DNA of 64,000 nucleotides, taken from assembly GCA_025024175.1 (NCBI GenBank), contig QCXZ01000053.1, positions 5,456,001 through 5,520,000 of the forward strand, written 5' to 3'. A program made the position numbers and the translations under genes. This document shows, piece after piece, positions 1 through 9,586 of this stretch. Every line of letters starts with the position of its first letter. The first letter of the stretch is position 1. The notes under the pieces were generated by a model, which saw only the letters and a program-made list of their open reading frames with translations, was not told the DNA's origin and ran no database searches. The stretch is from Rhyzopertha dominica. Its lineage: Eukaryota > Arthropoda > Insecta > Coleoptera > Bostrichidae.

Positions 1-2
1 TT

Positions 3-401
3 GACGGCACTGTTAACGCGCAGAAATACAGAGACATTCTCGAAGAAAATTCTTTACCCTCCATCCCGAATTGTCAAACGGCCGAAGGCGAATTTATGTT
101 CCAGCAAGATGGAGCGCCGTGTCATACGGCAAAAATAGTTCAAACATGGTTGCAAGAACATAAAATACCGGTATTAAAATGGACCTCTTCCAGTCCGGAT
201 TTATCTCCAATTGAGACCTTGTGGCATAATATGAAGAAACAGCTTCGTAAAACTCCAGCGCGTACCGTCAACGAATTAAAAGCCACCTTGCAGGCTATAT
301 GGGACAAAACGCTACCAGAGGAATGTGCAAGGCTCGTGGCTACAATGCCTAGCAGAATTAAAGCCGTTATTGCTAACAAAGGTGGTGTTACACAGTATTA
401 A
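3..401 (+). pseudogene. Tc1-type (DD34E) transposase, C-terminal part, cut by window edge
   Basis: This open frame runs in from the left edge and ends at a TAA. It encodes the C-terminal half of a Tc1-family DDE transposase, the enzyme that cuts and rejoins transposon ends. The second catalytic Asp sits in QQDGAPCHT and the Glu in SPDLSPIETLW, with 34 residues between them, which is the DD34E spacing of Tc1. The first internal Met is at 96, but the frame is open upstream of it from base 3 (DGTVNAQKYRDIL), so 96 is not the real start. The N-terminal helix-turn-helix and first Asp lie outside the window, so intactness cannot be judged. The subterminal repeats just downstream fit the 3' end of the same element. 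Confidence 0.85.
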
Positions 402-402
402 A

Positions 403-465
403 TGTTGGCCGAACTCTTATGACCCGTCAGTTGATGTGGCCGAACTATTATGACCTGTTAGTTGA
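403..465 (+). repeat. Subterminal direct repeat of the Tc1 element
   Basis: Two back-to-back copies of a roughly 31-nt unit (403-434 and 435-465) share the words GGCCGAACT and TTATGACC and both end in AGTTGA. They begin two bases after the transposase stop. Tc1-family inverted repeats often carry internal direct repeats that bind transposase; that role is inferred here. Confidence 0.6.
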
Positions 466-769
466 ATTACATTTTTCGTTCTGTAATTATTGCCGTTCAC
501 GTAAATGAAATAAAATTGTTTGCTTTTGTAAGTTCAATGTCTGTATTTTAATGTAGTATAAACAGTTTCACAGTAATTTGTCACAGTCCGTGTTGGTATC
601 AGAATTTTTTAAAGCACGTAACTGAAAATGCCAGCCGGCCGAGCCTGGGCTCGTATATGCAGCAAATTACCTTAAGTAATCCATAAATTAATTGTAATTC
701 TACTTGATTCTTTTTTAACTTAGAGGTGCCGTCTCCAAAAATTGATACAACAAATTCGTGTCTAAAAAC
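466..769. other. AT-rich stretch, nothing recognised
   Basis: This is probably the 3' end of the Tc1 element followed by ordinary AT-rich DNA. No second terminal repeat can be matched because the left end is outside the window. Confidence 0.4.
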
Positions 770-1200
770 ATGCCTCTCAAAAAGTGCGTACGTGTTATAT
801 ATTCAAGCACACATTTTCCGCGTGAAATATCGCTCTCACGTCTAATTCTGACCCTCCCAAACTTGTCCCCGTGTTGACATAAAATCACGCACCCTCACCG
901 CCGCGCGGAACTTTGAATCGGCCGAGCCCGCATAAAAAATGCACGTCATGAAATAGATTGCTTCTTTTACCTTTAATCCCGCAGTGCAGCCCTCCTTTCC
1001 AATTTCGAGTGCATAGGGCGTATGCTCCGGACCCCGGAGGCCGGATCCGGTTAAAGCTCCAATTCACCTTCCCCATAGATTCGGAAAACCTGACATGTTC
1101 CGCCTGACTGGAGAATTTCGACTCCCCGTTTAATAAATCCCGTTCGGCACGTCATTTTTTTTCTCTCGGGCGTGAAGGGACATTAATATTTATGGGCGGT
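770..1200. other. GC-elevated island 1 (candidate conserved non-coding DNA)
   Basis: G+C and CpG are clearly above the flanks (for example CCGCCGCGCGG near 900 and CCGGAGGCCGGATCCGG near 1037). Short frames exist on the minus strand but look like by-products of the composition. The right end holds one arm of an inverted block repeated at 4838-4930. Confidence 0.35.
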
Positions 1201-1260
1201 GGTTCGGGTTCTTAAAATTGCGCTTTGGAGGCTTGTTAGTGCATCTTGCAGGGGTGCAGT
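1164..1260 (-). repeat. GC block, left copy of an inverted pair
   Basis: Read on the minus strand this block shares GCACCCCTGCAA, a GAACCAC word and the string ATAAATATTAATGTCC followed by TTCACGCC with 4838-4930 on the plus strand, in the same order and with similar spacing. The conceptual translations also align (ILRTRTTAHKY against LLKTGTTYKY), but both frames are short and neither is clearly a gene. Confidence 0.55.
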
Positions 1261-1850
1261 CTGAAAAAAAAAACAGGTTCGTGAAGTATTAAGGGGATAC
1301 AAGCGATATAAATAGATATCTTGATATAGCTTAACTGATTTTATTCGGAAATGGATTTTGGAGGATATTTTGCCAATGACGAAGTAAAACATAAATTTTT
1401 CTTAATTATTGAGATCAAACCAAATGTATTTTTTTATATTTAATATTTATATTATTTAATGATAAATCTTTATTCCAAATGTACCTACATAAACACATAT
1501 TTTGTATGCGTCAAACTAGAATAGAACATGGAATACGGAAGGTTAAAAATACACAAGTAATATAACCATTGACAAATGGTTGAATGTCAATTACATGTTG
1601 AAGAACTCATTTAAAGCGTAGAAAGATTTTTCAACTAGAAATTTTTTAAGCTTCAGTTTGAAAACATTTAAATTAACTGAACTGGTAATGTTTATGAAAA
1701 GTATCCGGGTGTTTTTGTTTCAATTTCTCCAGTACTTTAATATTTGTGCCGACATTTTATATATACCCTATGGGAGATTTAGGAGGAAGTGACAATATTT
1801 TGGAAAGGATTGTAATTAACGCCCGGTAATTTAATGCAGTTTGCAGATTA
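1261..1850. other. AT-rich stretch, nothing recognised
   Basis: AT-rich sequence with no sizeable reading frame, repeat or RNA motif that I can support. Confidence 0.4.
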
Positions 1851-2201
1851 AGAAAATACTAAATGCTCGATAAAAAATAAAAAATGCTGGATAAAATAAT
1901 GGAAAAAGCCTTATATTTTTTATAAAACCACAATATTAAATATCCTATTTGCACGCTAAATTCTGGTCGGTATTTTACTATAAAAATATATAATTGCATG
2001 ATAATTTACTTTTATTATTGAATTACATTTAGCATTTTACAGCAATGCACTAGAAAAAATGTAAATGCTCGATAAGTCATGTTAACTGTTAAATCAAATT
2101 CGCGTATTATAATAATATGAAATGCCCTATATCGCATCACAAATAAACAACCGCTTGTCGCGTCTATTTCCCAGCGCTAAACCTTATTTTGTTCGGTGCA
2201 G

Positions 2202-2282
2202 AAAGCAAAAACAATTCCAATTGGAAAGAAAAGAGGGCGTGGGCGACCGGTTAAATCTAAAAGAGTTCTTTTAGTTCAATAG
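2202..2282 (+). pseudogene. Tiny AT-hook-coding exon inside the subterminal-repeat element
   Basis: A 27-codon open stretch encodes the AT-hook motif KKRGRGRPVKSK and ends in TAG. An AT-hook is a short basic module that grips the minor groove of AT-rich DNA. The stretch is preceded by a splice-acceptor-like TTCGGTGCAG at 2192-2201, and the stop is followed at once by a consensus donor GTAAGT at 2283, so it looks like an exon or exon relic. A donor directly after an in-frame stop is odd; the exon may really be read in another frame, or be decayed. Many transposases carry AT-hooks, so a TE origin is likely. No other coding part of the same protein is visible. Confidence 0.3.
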
Positions 2283-2791
2283 GTAAGTGACAGGTTAATA
2301 TTTCCCTAATGTATGTTGTACATATGCCATTTTTATTTCAAAATGAAGTTTTGCTAGTAAACCTACCAAACAATATTTTAAGTTTAAGTTGCTTGTTGCG
2401 AGTGCATATTGTTTTCCAATTATATAAACAGTTACCAAAAAACGTATTTGTTTGTTTAGTCAATTAAATATTTATTTTGTTTCACTTTTCTTTTATTTTC
2501 AATGAAAATATAAGTACTTTCAATAATGTTTAAAAGTGTTGTACATCTACAGCTTAAAAGTTGATGGAGAGGACATTTTCTTTCACCATCAATTTTCCAT
2601 TTAACATTTACCGAGCATTTATTATATTTGACCGAATATTCACTAACTGAGGAAGCATTAGAATCTGGTACTTAGCTATCCTTAAATTAATAGAACAATA
2701 CTATTTTATTAACGAATACTTTTATTAATTCAGGAAACAGTTGAATTTGTTACTGCACATTCGTTACACTCATCAAGTGTCTATTATATTT

Positions 2792-2950
2792 ATCTATTAT
2801 TTATTATTTTAACATGCATGTAAAATTTATACCGAGCATTCATTACATTTACCGAGCGTTTATGATATTTATCGACTATTTATTATTTTAGCATGCGTGA
2901 AAATTTTATATCGAGCATTCATTAGATTTGTCGAGCGTCTATTATTTTTA
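2792..2950 (+). repeat. Tandem duplication of a ~79-nt unit containing 20-nt sub-repeats
   Basis: Two adjacent units (about 2792-2870 and 2871-2950) each contain a TATTTATTATTTTA word, a CATGC palindrome core and then two GAGC-type motifs. Inside them are successive 20-nt blocks such as ACCGAGCATTCATTACATTT and ACCGAGCGTTTATGATATTT. They form the dense right-hand subterminal region of the element. Confidence 0.6.
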
Positions 2951-3300
2951 CGGAATATTTAGTTTTTTGTTATGCATTTATATAAATTAACTGGAAAATA
3001 CAATATGCGTTGTAAATAAAATATCGAGCATTTCATTTGTTCACCTTTGGAAAATGGTAGTATTCACAATTAAAACAAGAAAATTTATGTCGACTTATAT
3101 CCTAAAGTGCTCTGTTTCAGAGATGCAATCATTGGAAATTGTAATTAAACAACCACTTTTTCTGAAATATCTAAGTAATCTAGAAATATTCAAATTTGAA
3201 ATTCAGGAAATCATCTTAGTTATAGAAGGGTCAGATTTCAGACACATTTTCATTTTACGAACGTGAATGCTTTCAGTGTCCATAATATAAGATAATATTT

Positions 3301-3399
3301 ACTCGGAAAGATCGCTGTCTCTTGAAAACACTGACAAAAAGTTATTAGTCTGACGTTTCGATTGCACCTGAAATCTTTGTCAAAGACGAAGAACATCAA
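3301..3399. repeat. PLE copy 1 flank (pLTR-type segment) with hammerhead-like fold
   Basis: This ~100-nt segment recurs at 62256-62361 beside PLE copy 2. On the minus strand 3387-3348 a hammerhead-like arrangement can be drawn: helix I GTCT/AGAC, a degraded core TTGACAA, helix II GATT/AATC, then GAA and ACGTC. Pseudo-LTRs carrying hammerhead motifs are known for Penelope-like elements. The core departs from CUGANGA at two positions, so self-cleavage is unlikely. Confidence 0.55.
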
Positions 3400-4460
3400 A
3401 ATTTACCTGATAAGGAGAAGTCTCTTTTAACTGTTTCCGATTGCAAGGTACCTAAATTGTATGGTTTGCCCAAAATCCATAAAATCAATGTCCCGTTAAG
3501 ACCCATAGTTAATACGATTGGCAGACTTTGTTACAGATTGGCAAAATTTTGTGCTAACTATTTAAAACCTTATGTAGGAAAAACCAGTAGTTTCATAAAA
3601 AATTCTTCAGACTTTATTGATATTATAAAAGGTTTACGTATTTCAGAAGGTGATATTTAGTTAGTTTTGACGTGGTTTCTCTCAAACCCAAGCTTAATAG
3701 CGATCCCCTAGGCGACACGATAGCCAGATTATCTGAACATTGTTTAAAATCTACTTATGGAACGATAATTTTTATGAACAAAAATCAGGTTGTGCAATGG
3801 GTTCACCTCTAATTCCAGTAGTAGCCAATTTGTTTATGGAACATTTTGAACAGGTAGCGATAAACAGTTTTCAGTTTAAGCCAAAATGTTGGTATAGGTA
3901 CGTAGATGAGACTTGTGTTATTTGGTCCCACGGTATAGAAGAGTTAGGTAGGTTTCTAAATCATTTAACAGTCAAAATCCTAACATAAAATTTACTATGG
4001 AATTAGAAAGCAATGGTAGTTTACCTTTCTTGGATGTCCAAATTTACAGAATAAACACAGGACAGTTAGGACACAAGGTTTACAGAAAACCAACACACAC
4101 AGACAGATATTTACATGCCACATCTCACCACCCTCCTTCTCAAAAGAATAGTCTTATAAGGACGTTATTTGTTAGAGCACAAAGGATCTCAGATCAAAGT
4201 TCTTTACAAAAAGAAATATATCATCTTAAATCAGAGCTAGTGAGAAATGGTCATAGCAATAAGAATATTTGGTCAGTTTTTAATAATAATGCTCATCCAA
4301 ATCAAGCCAGGATAAAGTAAATTGAAGATGAGTTTGCCTTATGTACAAGCCCTTTCGGAAAAATTAAAGAGGATGCTTAGAAAACATGGCATTTTAGTTG
4401 TTGATAGTACATATAATAATTTAGATAAAATTTTAAGTTCTACTAAAGATAAGTGTTTAT
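3400..4460 (+). pseudogene. Penelope-like element copy 1, reverse transcriptase remnant
   Basis: The product would copy element RNA into DNA. The frame starts abruptly at LPDKEKSLL, so the N-terminal part is missing. It continues through the PLE signature YGLPKIHK, the fingers region, the motif-A region FDVVSL, AMGSP, a catalytic box reading YVDET instead of YVDDT (second Asp lost) and the LPFLDVQIYR / RKPTHTDRYLH thumb region, ending in the linker before the endonuclease. Relative to copy 2 there is a stop near 3658, a deletion of about 13 codons after FDVVSL and several frame changes around 3985 and 4320. The sequence diverges after STKDK near 4455, so the GIY-YIG nuclease is absent. Dead copy; the family assignment is firm. 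Confidence 0.88.
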
Positions 4461-4569
4461 TAAACATAATGAGATATGTCTCCCGGAAGCATATCTCGGT
4501 AACTTAGAGCTCATAAGTATCCAAAAATGCCACCCCCATAGCAACATGTCATTTGTTTTTCGCGAGACT

Positions 4570-5045
4570 ACGATTAAGGACACCAAGAATGTCGGTTTCC
4601 ACACGCAGGACTCTTTTCCCCGTTGTAACCATCCCCAGTGGCCTTCCAGGCGTCATACTAATCCGAAACAGAGGAGATAAGCGACACATATTCCATCACC
4701 GATCCCTTTGATGGCAATCCCGCTAGGACGAGGCAAACATCGAGCGACAGTTTGTACATATTTTAACGCGGTAAATAATAAATCGGCACATCCCGTCGAG
4801 CCGTTGTTTGCACTAGCGCGTTTAATTTATAACCGCACCCCTGCAATGCGACATGACTCGCTAACAGGCTGGCAAAATGCACTGCTAAAAACCGGAACCA
4901 CATATAAATATTAATGTCCTTTCACGCCGGTGGAGAATTGGTGTCGGAAGTTCACGAATAGAGGGGTTATTAAAATCATCAGCGATGGGGGGAGACTGAT
5001 ACACCGTGAGATGTATAACGGATCGGCAGTTTCGGTAATAAAATA
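4570..5045. other. GC-elevated island 2
   Basis: Rich in CpG words (CGAGCCG, AACGCGG, GGCGTCAT) compared with its flanks. A 68-codon frame at 4708-4914 is not recognisable. The right end is the partner of the inverted block at 1164-1260. Confidence 0.35.
4838..4930 (+). repeat. GC block, right copy of an inverted pair
   Basis: Plus-strand partner of 1164-1260: GCACCCCTGCAA at the left, GAACCAC in the middle, then ATAAATATTAATGTCC and TTCACGCC with one mismatch across the last 25 bases. Inverted relative to its partner, 3.6 kb away. Confidence 0.55.
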
Positions 5046-5344
5046 CAAGTGCTGGTTTTCCGGTTAAACATTGTTACATTACGTTGCAGAATGCTGATGT
5101 ACTGTGGCTAAAACAGCGGCTTCTCTATACTTTATCACTAATTCTGGTGACAGTGTTACCTCGTTAATGAAGAAGAGTAAAAAACAGTTTCATTGTTACA
5201 ACATTTACATGTGTCGTTCATACACTATTGGACAATAGTAAAGCAACCCTTTCAAAATAATCAAATAAGTCATTTTCTAAAATCTCCTTGGTAACCGGGA
5301 ACCATATTAAAAGGTCATAGTAGGGTACTGTTTCAGGAGAAATG
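5046..5344. other. AT-rich spacer, nothing recognised
   Basis: No frame, repeat or RNA motif that I can support. Confidence 0.4.
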
Positions 5345-6770
5345 GAAAATAGAAAGATAAGATCCGACAAGGGCAGTTTTAAAAAATTTACTGCAACTCA
5401 CGCGGATTTTATTAGAAGAAACATTTATGAAGTGTATATATAAAAACGGCGACAGGACCATCTGCAGCAATTATAGGGGCATAACTTTGCTGAGCATAGT
5501 GTCAAAGGTGTATGAAAGTGTTCTCGAACACAGGTTAATGAATGAAATTGACCCAAAACTAGAACAGGCACAGAGTGGATTCAGAAAGGGAAGGGGCATT
5601 CAAGATCATATTTTTACAATCAAACAAATAATCAAAAAAGCAAAAGCTACAGGAAGACAACTATGAATGGCTTTTATAGACCTGGAAAAAGCATTCGATA
5701 AGGTGTCTAAGAATGCAGTACGCAATTGCCTATTACACTACAGCACAAATGCAACGTTAACGGGAGCAATAATGAGCCTGTATAACTCCAACAAAATCTA
5801 CGTGAGGACAGACAACATGCAATCGACAGAATTCAAAGTAGAAGGAGGCCTAAGACAAGGCGGTGTTTTAAGTCCTACTCTGTTTAATATCGTTATGGAC
5901 AGCATCATAAAAGACTGTAAGGACAAGACCAAAAAAATGTATGTTGGACACAAAAATCTATATCCAGTCTTCATAAGAGAATGTGGTGATATTTGCTGAA
6001 AAAGAAAAAGATTTAGAACATAACCTAGCCACATGGAAGGATGCTTTATCCAAGAAGAACTTAAATATAAAAGAAAGCAAAACCAAAATAATGATAATAA
6101 ATGCCTGCAACACAAACATTACACTTAACGGAAAAGTTGTAGAAAAGATCGAAACGTTTCAATACCTAGGAGTTCCAATAAATAACAAAGGTAACCAGGA
6201 AGCGGAAATTGTGGCTAGAACGGAAGGTGCAGCTCGCATATACCAGGCTCTAAGAAGCAACTTTCTAAGGGAAAAGTCTCCAGGCACATAAAAATTAATG
6301 TGTATAAAAGCATATTTGTTCCTATTCTCACTTATTATTTAAAAAGCTTAAAAGCAAAGTGCAGAGTATTGCCATGAAATTTCTGAGAACAATATTAGGA
6401 ATAGCTAGAATAGACAGAGTCCGAAACATAACGGTAAGAGAAGAACTGGGAGTAGAATCGGTGCTATCAGCGATAGAGAAGGCACAGTTACGATGGTATG
6501 GTCACTTGCTATAGAAGATGGGCCTACCAGGAATATATGGGAAGCTAAAATGCAAGGACGTAGAGTGAAAGGAAGACCGATGAAAATCTGGGACAAGAAC
6601 ATAGAAGATCTGCTTCGCGAAAGAGGTGTTACTAGTGCAGCGGCAAAGACACTGGCACAAGACCGGAAGATGTGGAAAACATTCGTGCGCAAACGAGCTA
6701 CGGAAGTGTAATTTAACGAAATCATATAAAAACCTTACACCCTTTGGGTACAAAAAGGTCGTGATTATAT
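5345..6770 (+). pseudogene. Non-LTR retrotransposon (LINE) reverse transcriptase, 5'-truncated
   Basis: The reverse transcriptase domain can be followed across several frames: CSNYRGITLLS, EQAQSGFRKGRG..DHIFTI, a TGA stop at 5664-5666, AFIDLEKAFDKV (motif A, catalytic Asp), GGLRQGGVLSPTLFN (motif B), then VVIFAEKEKDLEHNL after a frameshift near 5985. The box that should read YADD upstream of VIFAE is destroyed. Downstream come ETFQYLGVPINNKG, RNITVREELGVESVL and a C-terminal GRRVKGRPMKIWDKNI region ending at 6711. The endonuclease domain is missing, as is common after incomplete reverse transcription. The motif order resembles RTE/Jockey-type LINEs; the clade is not settled. The 3' end is probably near 6770. 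Confidence 0.85.
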
Positions 6771-6778
6771 TATATATG

Positions 6779-7440
6779 AAGTGTACAAGAATAATGTTAT
6801 TCGAACAATCGCCGTGTTATATAAAAAACTGAAAAATGATAATATTATCGACTGCTCCGAGCATAATCTGCAAAAGTGTGTTAAAACGATTGGCTTTTCA
6901 ATGAATAAAGTGAAGAAGAAACAATGCTCGATAGAAAGCCAGATACGATTATTTAAAATCTATAGAAATGTATAGGCAGGAAAATCGTGTGCAACGTCCA
7001 TATTCCGGCGTCAAAAAGAAAAAAAAATGATTCTATACGCAGGAGGTGAAAATGGTTTCGTTCCTGGAGCCCTATATCTTGGATGTAAAAACTTAAAAGA
7101 AGCAAGCGCCGATTATCATTCTGATATGAATGCAGAAGCGTTTGAAAATTGACCAAGTTGTCACCAAACATCATCATAGTAATGGACAACGCTAGTTACC
7201 ATTCGGAGCAACTGGATAAAATTCCAAATACAACAACTAATAAGGCAACCATTCAAGAGTTTTTAAGAAAAGAAGATTTATATTCCGAAAAAAACTACAC
7301 AAAAAAACAATTGTTGGACGGTACAGAGCGAATCATGCACAAGAACATTAATCGTGATTTTAGCAGTGAAAGTGATAGTGAGTATTTTTTTTTTTGGGTT
7401 GTGAGCAATGAACATAATCGATACCGTGTATAAATTTAAT
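6779..7440 (+). pseudogene. IS630/Tc1-type DDE transposase pseudogene
   Basis: This follows the LINE closely. The N-terminal part (VYKNNVIRTIAVLYKKLKN ... LQKCVKTIGF) resembles the helix-turn-helix region of DDE_3 transposases. After an internal deletion and frameshift, 7027-7152 encodes AGGENGFVPGALYL and DYHSDMNAEAFEN, and 7149-7433 encodes IIIVMDNASYHSEQLDKIP, where the Asp of MDN is the second catalytic residue. The region that should carry the first catalytic Asp is missing between about 6975 and 7025, and no final Glu is visible. Non-functional. I recognise the MDNASYHS signature from IS630/Tc1-like proteins common in arthropods; terminal repeats were not found. Confidence 0.7.
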
Positions 7441-8265
7441 TGTGTACTATTGTAAATTTTTTTTAACAAATGTAAATAATTTTCTACTTACTAATTTGTA
7501 TGGTTTTATATTAAATTTGTATACATTCGTTATGACATGCAACGGCTTTTATTTTATATATCGGAAAATTTAAACCCAATAAAGTATCACATAAATGTGG
7601 GTCGCATTAAATGAAATTTGTTATAAAAGATTCTATGTTTTATTGATTGCTAAATTATCACAACTAACAAATATGAAAAATTTATAGTGGAAAAGTTAAA
7701 ATTTTAGCGAACAAGATTTTTTTGAATACGGCCTATTTAAGAACTTTGAAGCGTGCCATTAATCCCAATAGTTTAGGACGGACGACTATAAGGTTGTAAA
7801 AACCCTCATTTACAATACAATAGTTTACGACGGCCTACCAACAAGCTGTAAAATCCTCTCCATAAGTCAGTATCATAGATCGTTGCTTGATACTAAAATG
7901 TTATTTAAATGACATTTGTGTGTCTTCTAATTGTAACTTTGTTTTTTGTTTGTTGTTTTCTGCTGTTGTAAATTAAAAAAAAATATTTTTCTAAAAGTTG
8001 CTTTACTTTTGTCGCTGTCAAAGAATGTGCTTGTGCGCTTTACCTGTAACAATAGGCTAGTACGAATTTTAATATAAAAATATTTTAGTTTCCCTGGTTA
8101 CAAAATGGGTTTTAGATAATGAGTTGTTTCATATCGTTGTAAGCGTTGGTTGATTTTTGTCCAATAGTGTTGCTGATTAAAGCATTGTTTATGATCCAGC
8201 TTAATAGCTAAAAATACGAATTCCCATTACCACGTTTTACATTTTACATTAGTATCTAATTCCAC
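7441..8265. other. AT-rich stretch with a short imperfect tandem repeat
   Basis: Mostly featureless. Two units at about 7769-7807 and 7820-7858 share AATAGTTTA.GACGG and TGTAAAA..CCTC, a diverged ~51-nt duplication. No gene is seen. Confidence 0.4.
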
Positions 8266-8269
8266 AGGG

Positions 8270-8530
8270 AAAGTGTGCTACAAATGTGAAACCTTTATTT
8301 CACATCACACTTCCAAGGCACACGATATTTTATGAAAAATTGCCTTTTCCAATTTGTACCTCAGCATGTGCCTCTGGCAGCAAATTAGTTCGCTGTACGG
8401 AGCCCGCGCTTTAATAAAGTTTACGTATCATGACACTCCCTTATCTGAATAGCTGCTGCTCCGCGGGTTTAAATTATTTACTGAATCGATGCGTAGCTTT
8501 AACGCGGAAAGTTTCGCAAAACTTTTGCAG
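8270..8530. other. GC-elevated island 3
   Basis: Higher G+C than its flanks (GGAGCCCGCGCTTTAATAAAG, GCTGCTCCGCGGG, TTTAACGCGGAAAG). No frame of note. Confidence 0.35.
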
Positions 8531-9057
8531 CTTTGCTAAACGGAAGAAATTTAGTCATGATGAAATTAAAAGGTGAATATCAAACAAAAGAGTAAATTAT
8601 CGATCCTTGCCACGGTCGTATTTTTTAGTTTCACAATTTTCGTAGATCAAGAGGGTGAATGCTTTCAGCGTACGTAATATGAAATTCAGTATCAATAATC
8701 CAGCAGATGGCTAAGAATAAACACAATAATTACAGCTAATAACGAAATAGTGGCCGTTGCTGTTAATATTTTACCGATGAGGATGAACTTGACTATACAC
8801 GAGGGACCACAAAAGTTAAGGTAACGTCAACTTCAGTAAGATTGCTTCCGCAGAATCAAGCGGTAAGATTAAAATGGAAGCATGTCACGCCATTAGAACA
8901 CTCGTACTTCCAACCCTAACATGACAGAAAATGAGGGCTCTTAAGGATTTAAATTAGATATAAGTCTACAAGTTACTAGAGCACTAATTTGGTCAAAATA
9001 AATTATTGAAACTAAAGTTAGTAAAGTGTCAATGTCGTTGCCTATAGTTTACCGATG
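8531..9057. other. Spacer, nothing recognised
   Basis: Mixed composition; no supported feature. Confidence 0.4.
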
Positions 9058-9320
9058 TATACAGGGTCACTACAACGTATGGAACCAGCAGGATATTGCA
9101 GGTTCTGTTCGACCGATTTTTCTGAAATTGTGCATTTGCCAATGGGTAATTAAAATGCATTTTCTGGATTTTTTTCACGTTTCCGAAAGCTGACACGCAG
9201 TTGAAAAATTCCAAAAAATGCTTTCTAATTACCCGTAGGCCCATGCGCGATTTCAGAACAATCGGTAGAACAGAACCTGAAAGATCCTGCTGGTTCCAGA
9301 CTTTGTAACGACCATGTATA
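9058..9320. mobile_element. Fold-back MITE
   Basis: The two halves are imperfect reverse complements for about 105 nt each, sharing GGAACCAGCAGGAT, CAGGTTCTGTTC, ACCGATT and GGGTAATTA, around a ~45-nt centre. The outer ends read TATACAGGGTC and its inverse. The 263-nt unit has no coding capacity and could fold into one long hairpin, typical of a non-autonomous DNA transposon. A minus-strand frame across it is a by-product. Confidence 0.8.
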
Positions 9321-9584
9321 GAAAGGAAGAAATAAGGGAATAATGAAGTACAATGGATAGAAATGGCAAAAGAAAAAAAATTAATCAATGAAGAATTCCC
9401 CAGGTTATACGACATACCAGATACTAGCTACTCTGGCATAGATCAATGGTGGCAACCACAAGACCGCTGCTTATGGTACTGCAGGACTTTTCCTCAACAG
9501 TGTTTTTATTCAATGATGATGATTTGTGTGACTCTTTTTCTTTAATTTGCAATAGTGTTTCTGTTGTGGCAAACAAGCAACATT
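9321..9584. other. Short spacer before mariner A
   Basis: A 60-codon plus-strand frame (9363-9545) is unrecognised and probably chance. Confidence 0.3.
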
Positions 9585-9586
9585 TA

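Larger units (their letters stand above)
1855..3040. mobile_element. Candidate non-autonomous element with inverted subterminal repeats
   Basis: The left part carries the word AAATGCTCGATAA repeatedly (about 1861, 1884 with one change, 2072). The right part carries its reverse complement, (T)ATCGAGCATT and ACCGAGCATT, many times between 2610 and 3040. The outermost left and right copies face each other, as expected of transposon ends dense in transposase-binding sites. The middle holds a short AT-hook-coding exon. I cannot define exact termini or a target-site duplication, and the superfamily is unknown. Confidence 0.45.

Noticed and set aside
9029..9415. 128-codon minus-strand frame
   Set aside because: It runs straight through the fold-back MITE and changes character at its borders, so it is a chance frame.
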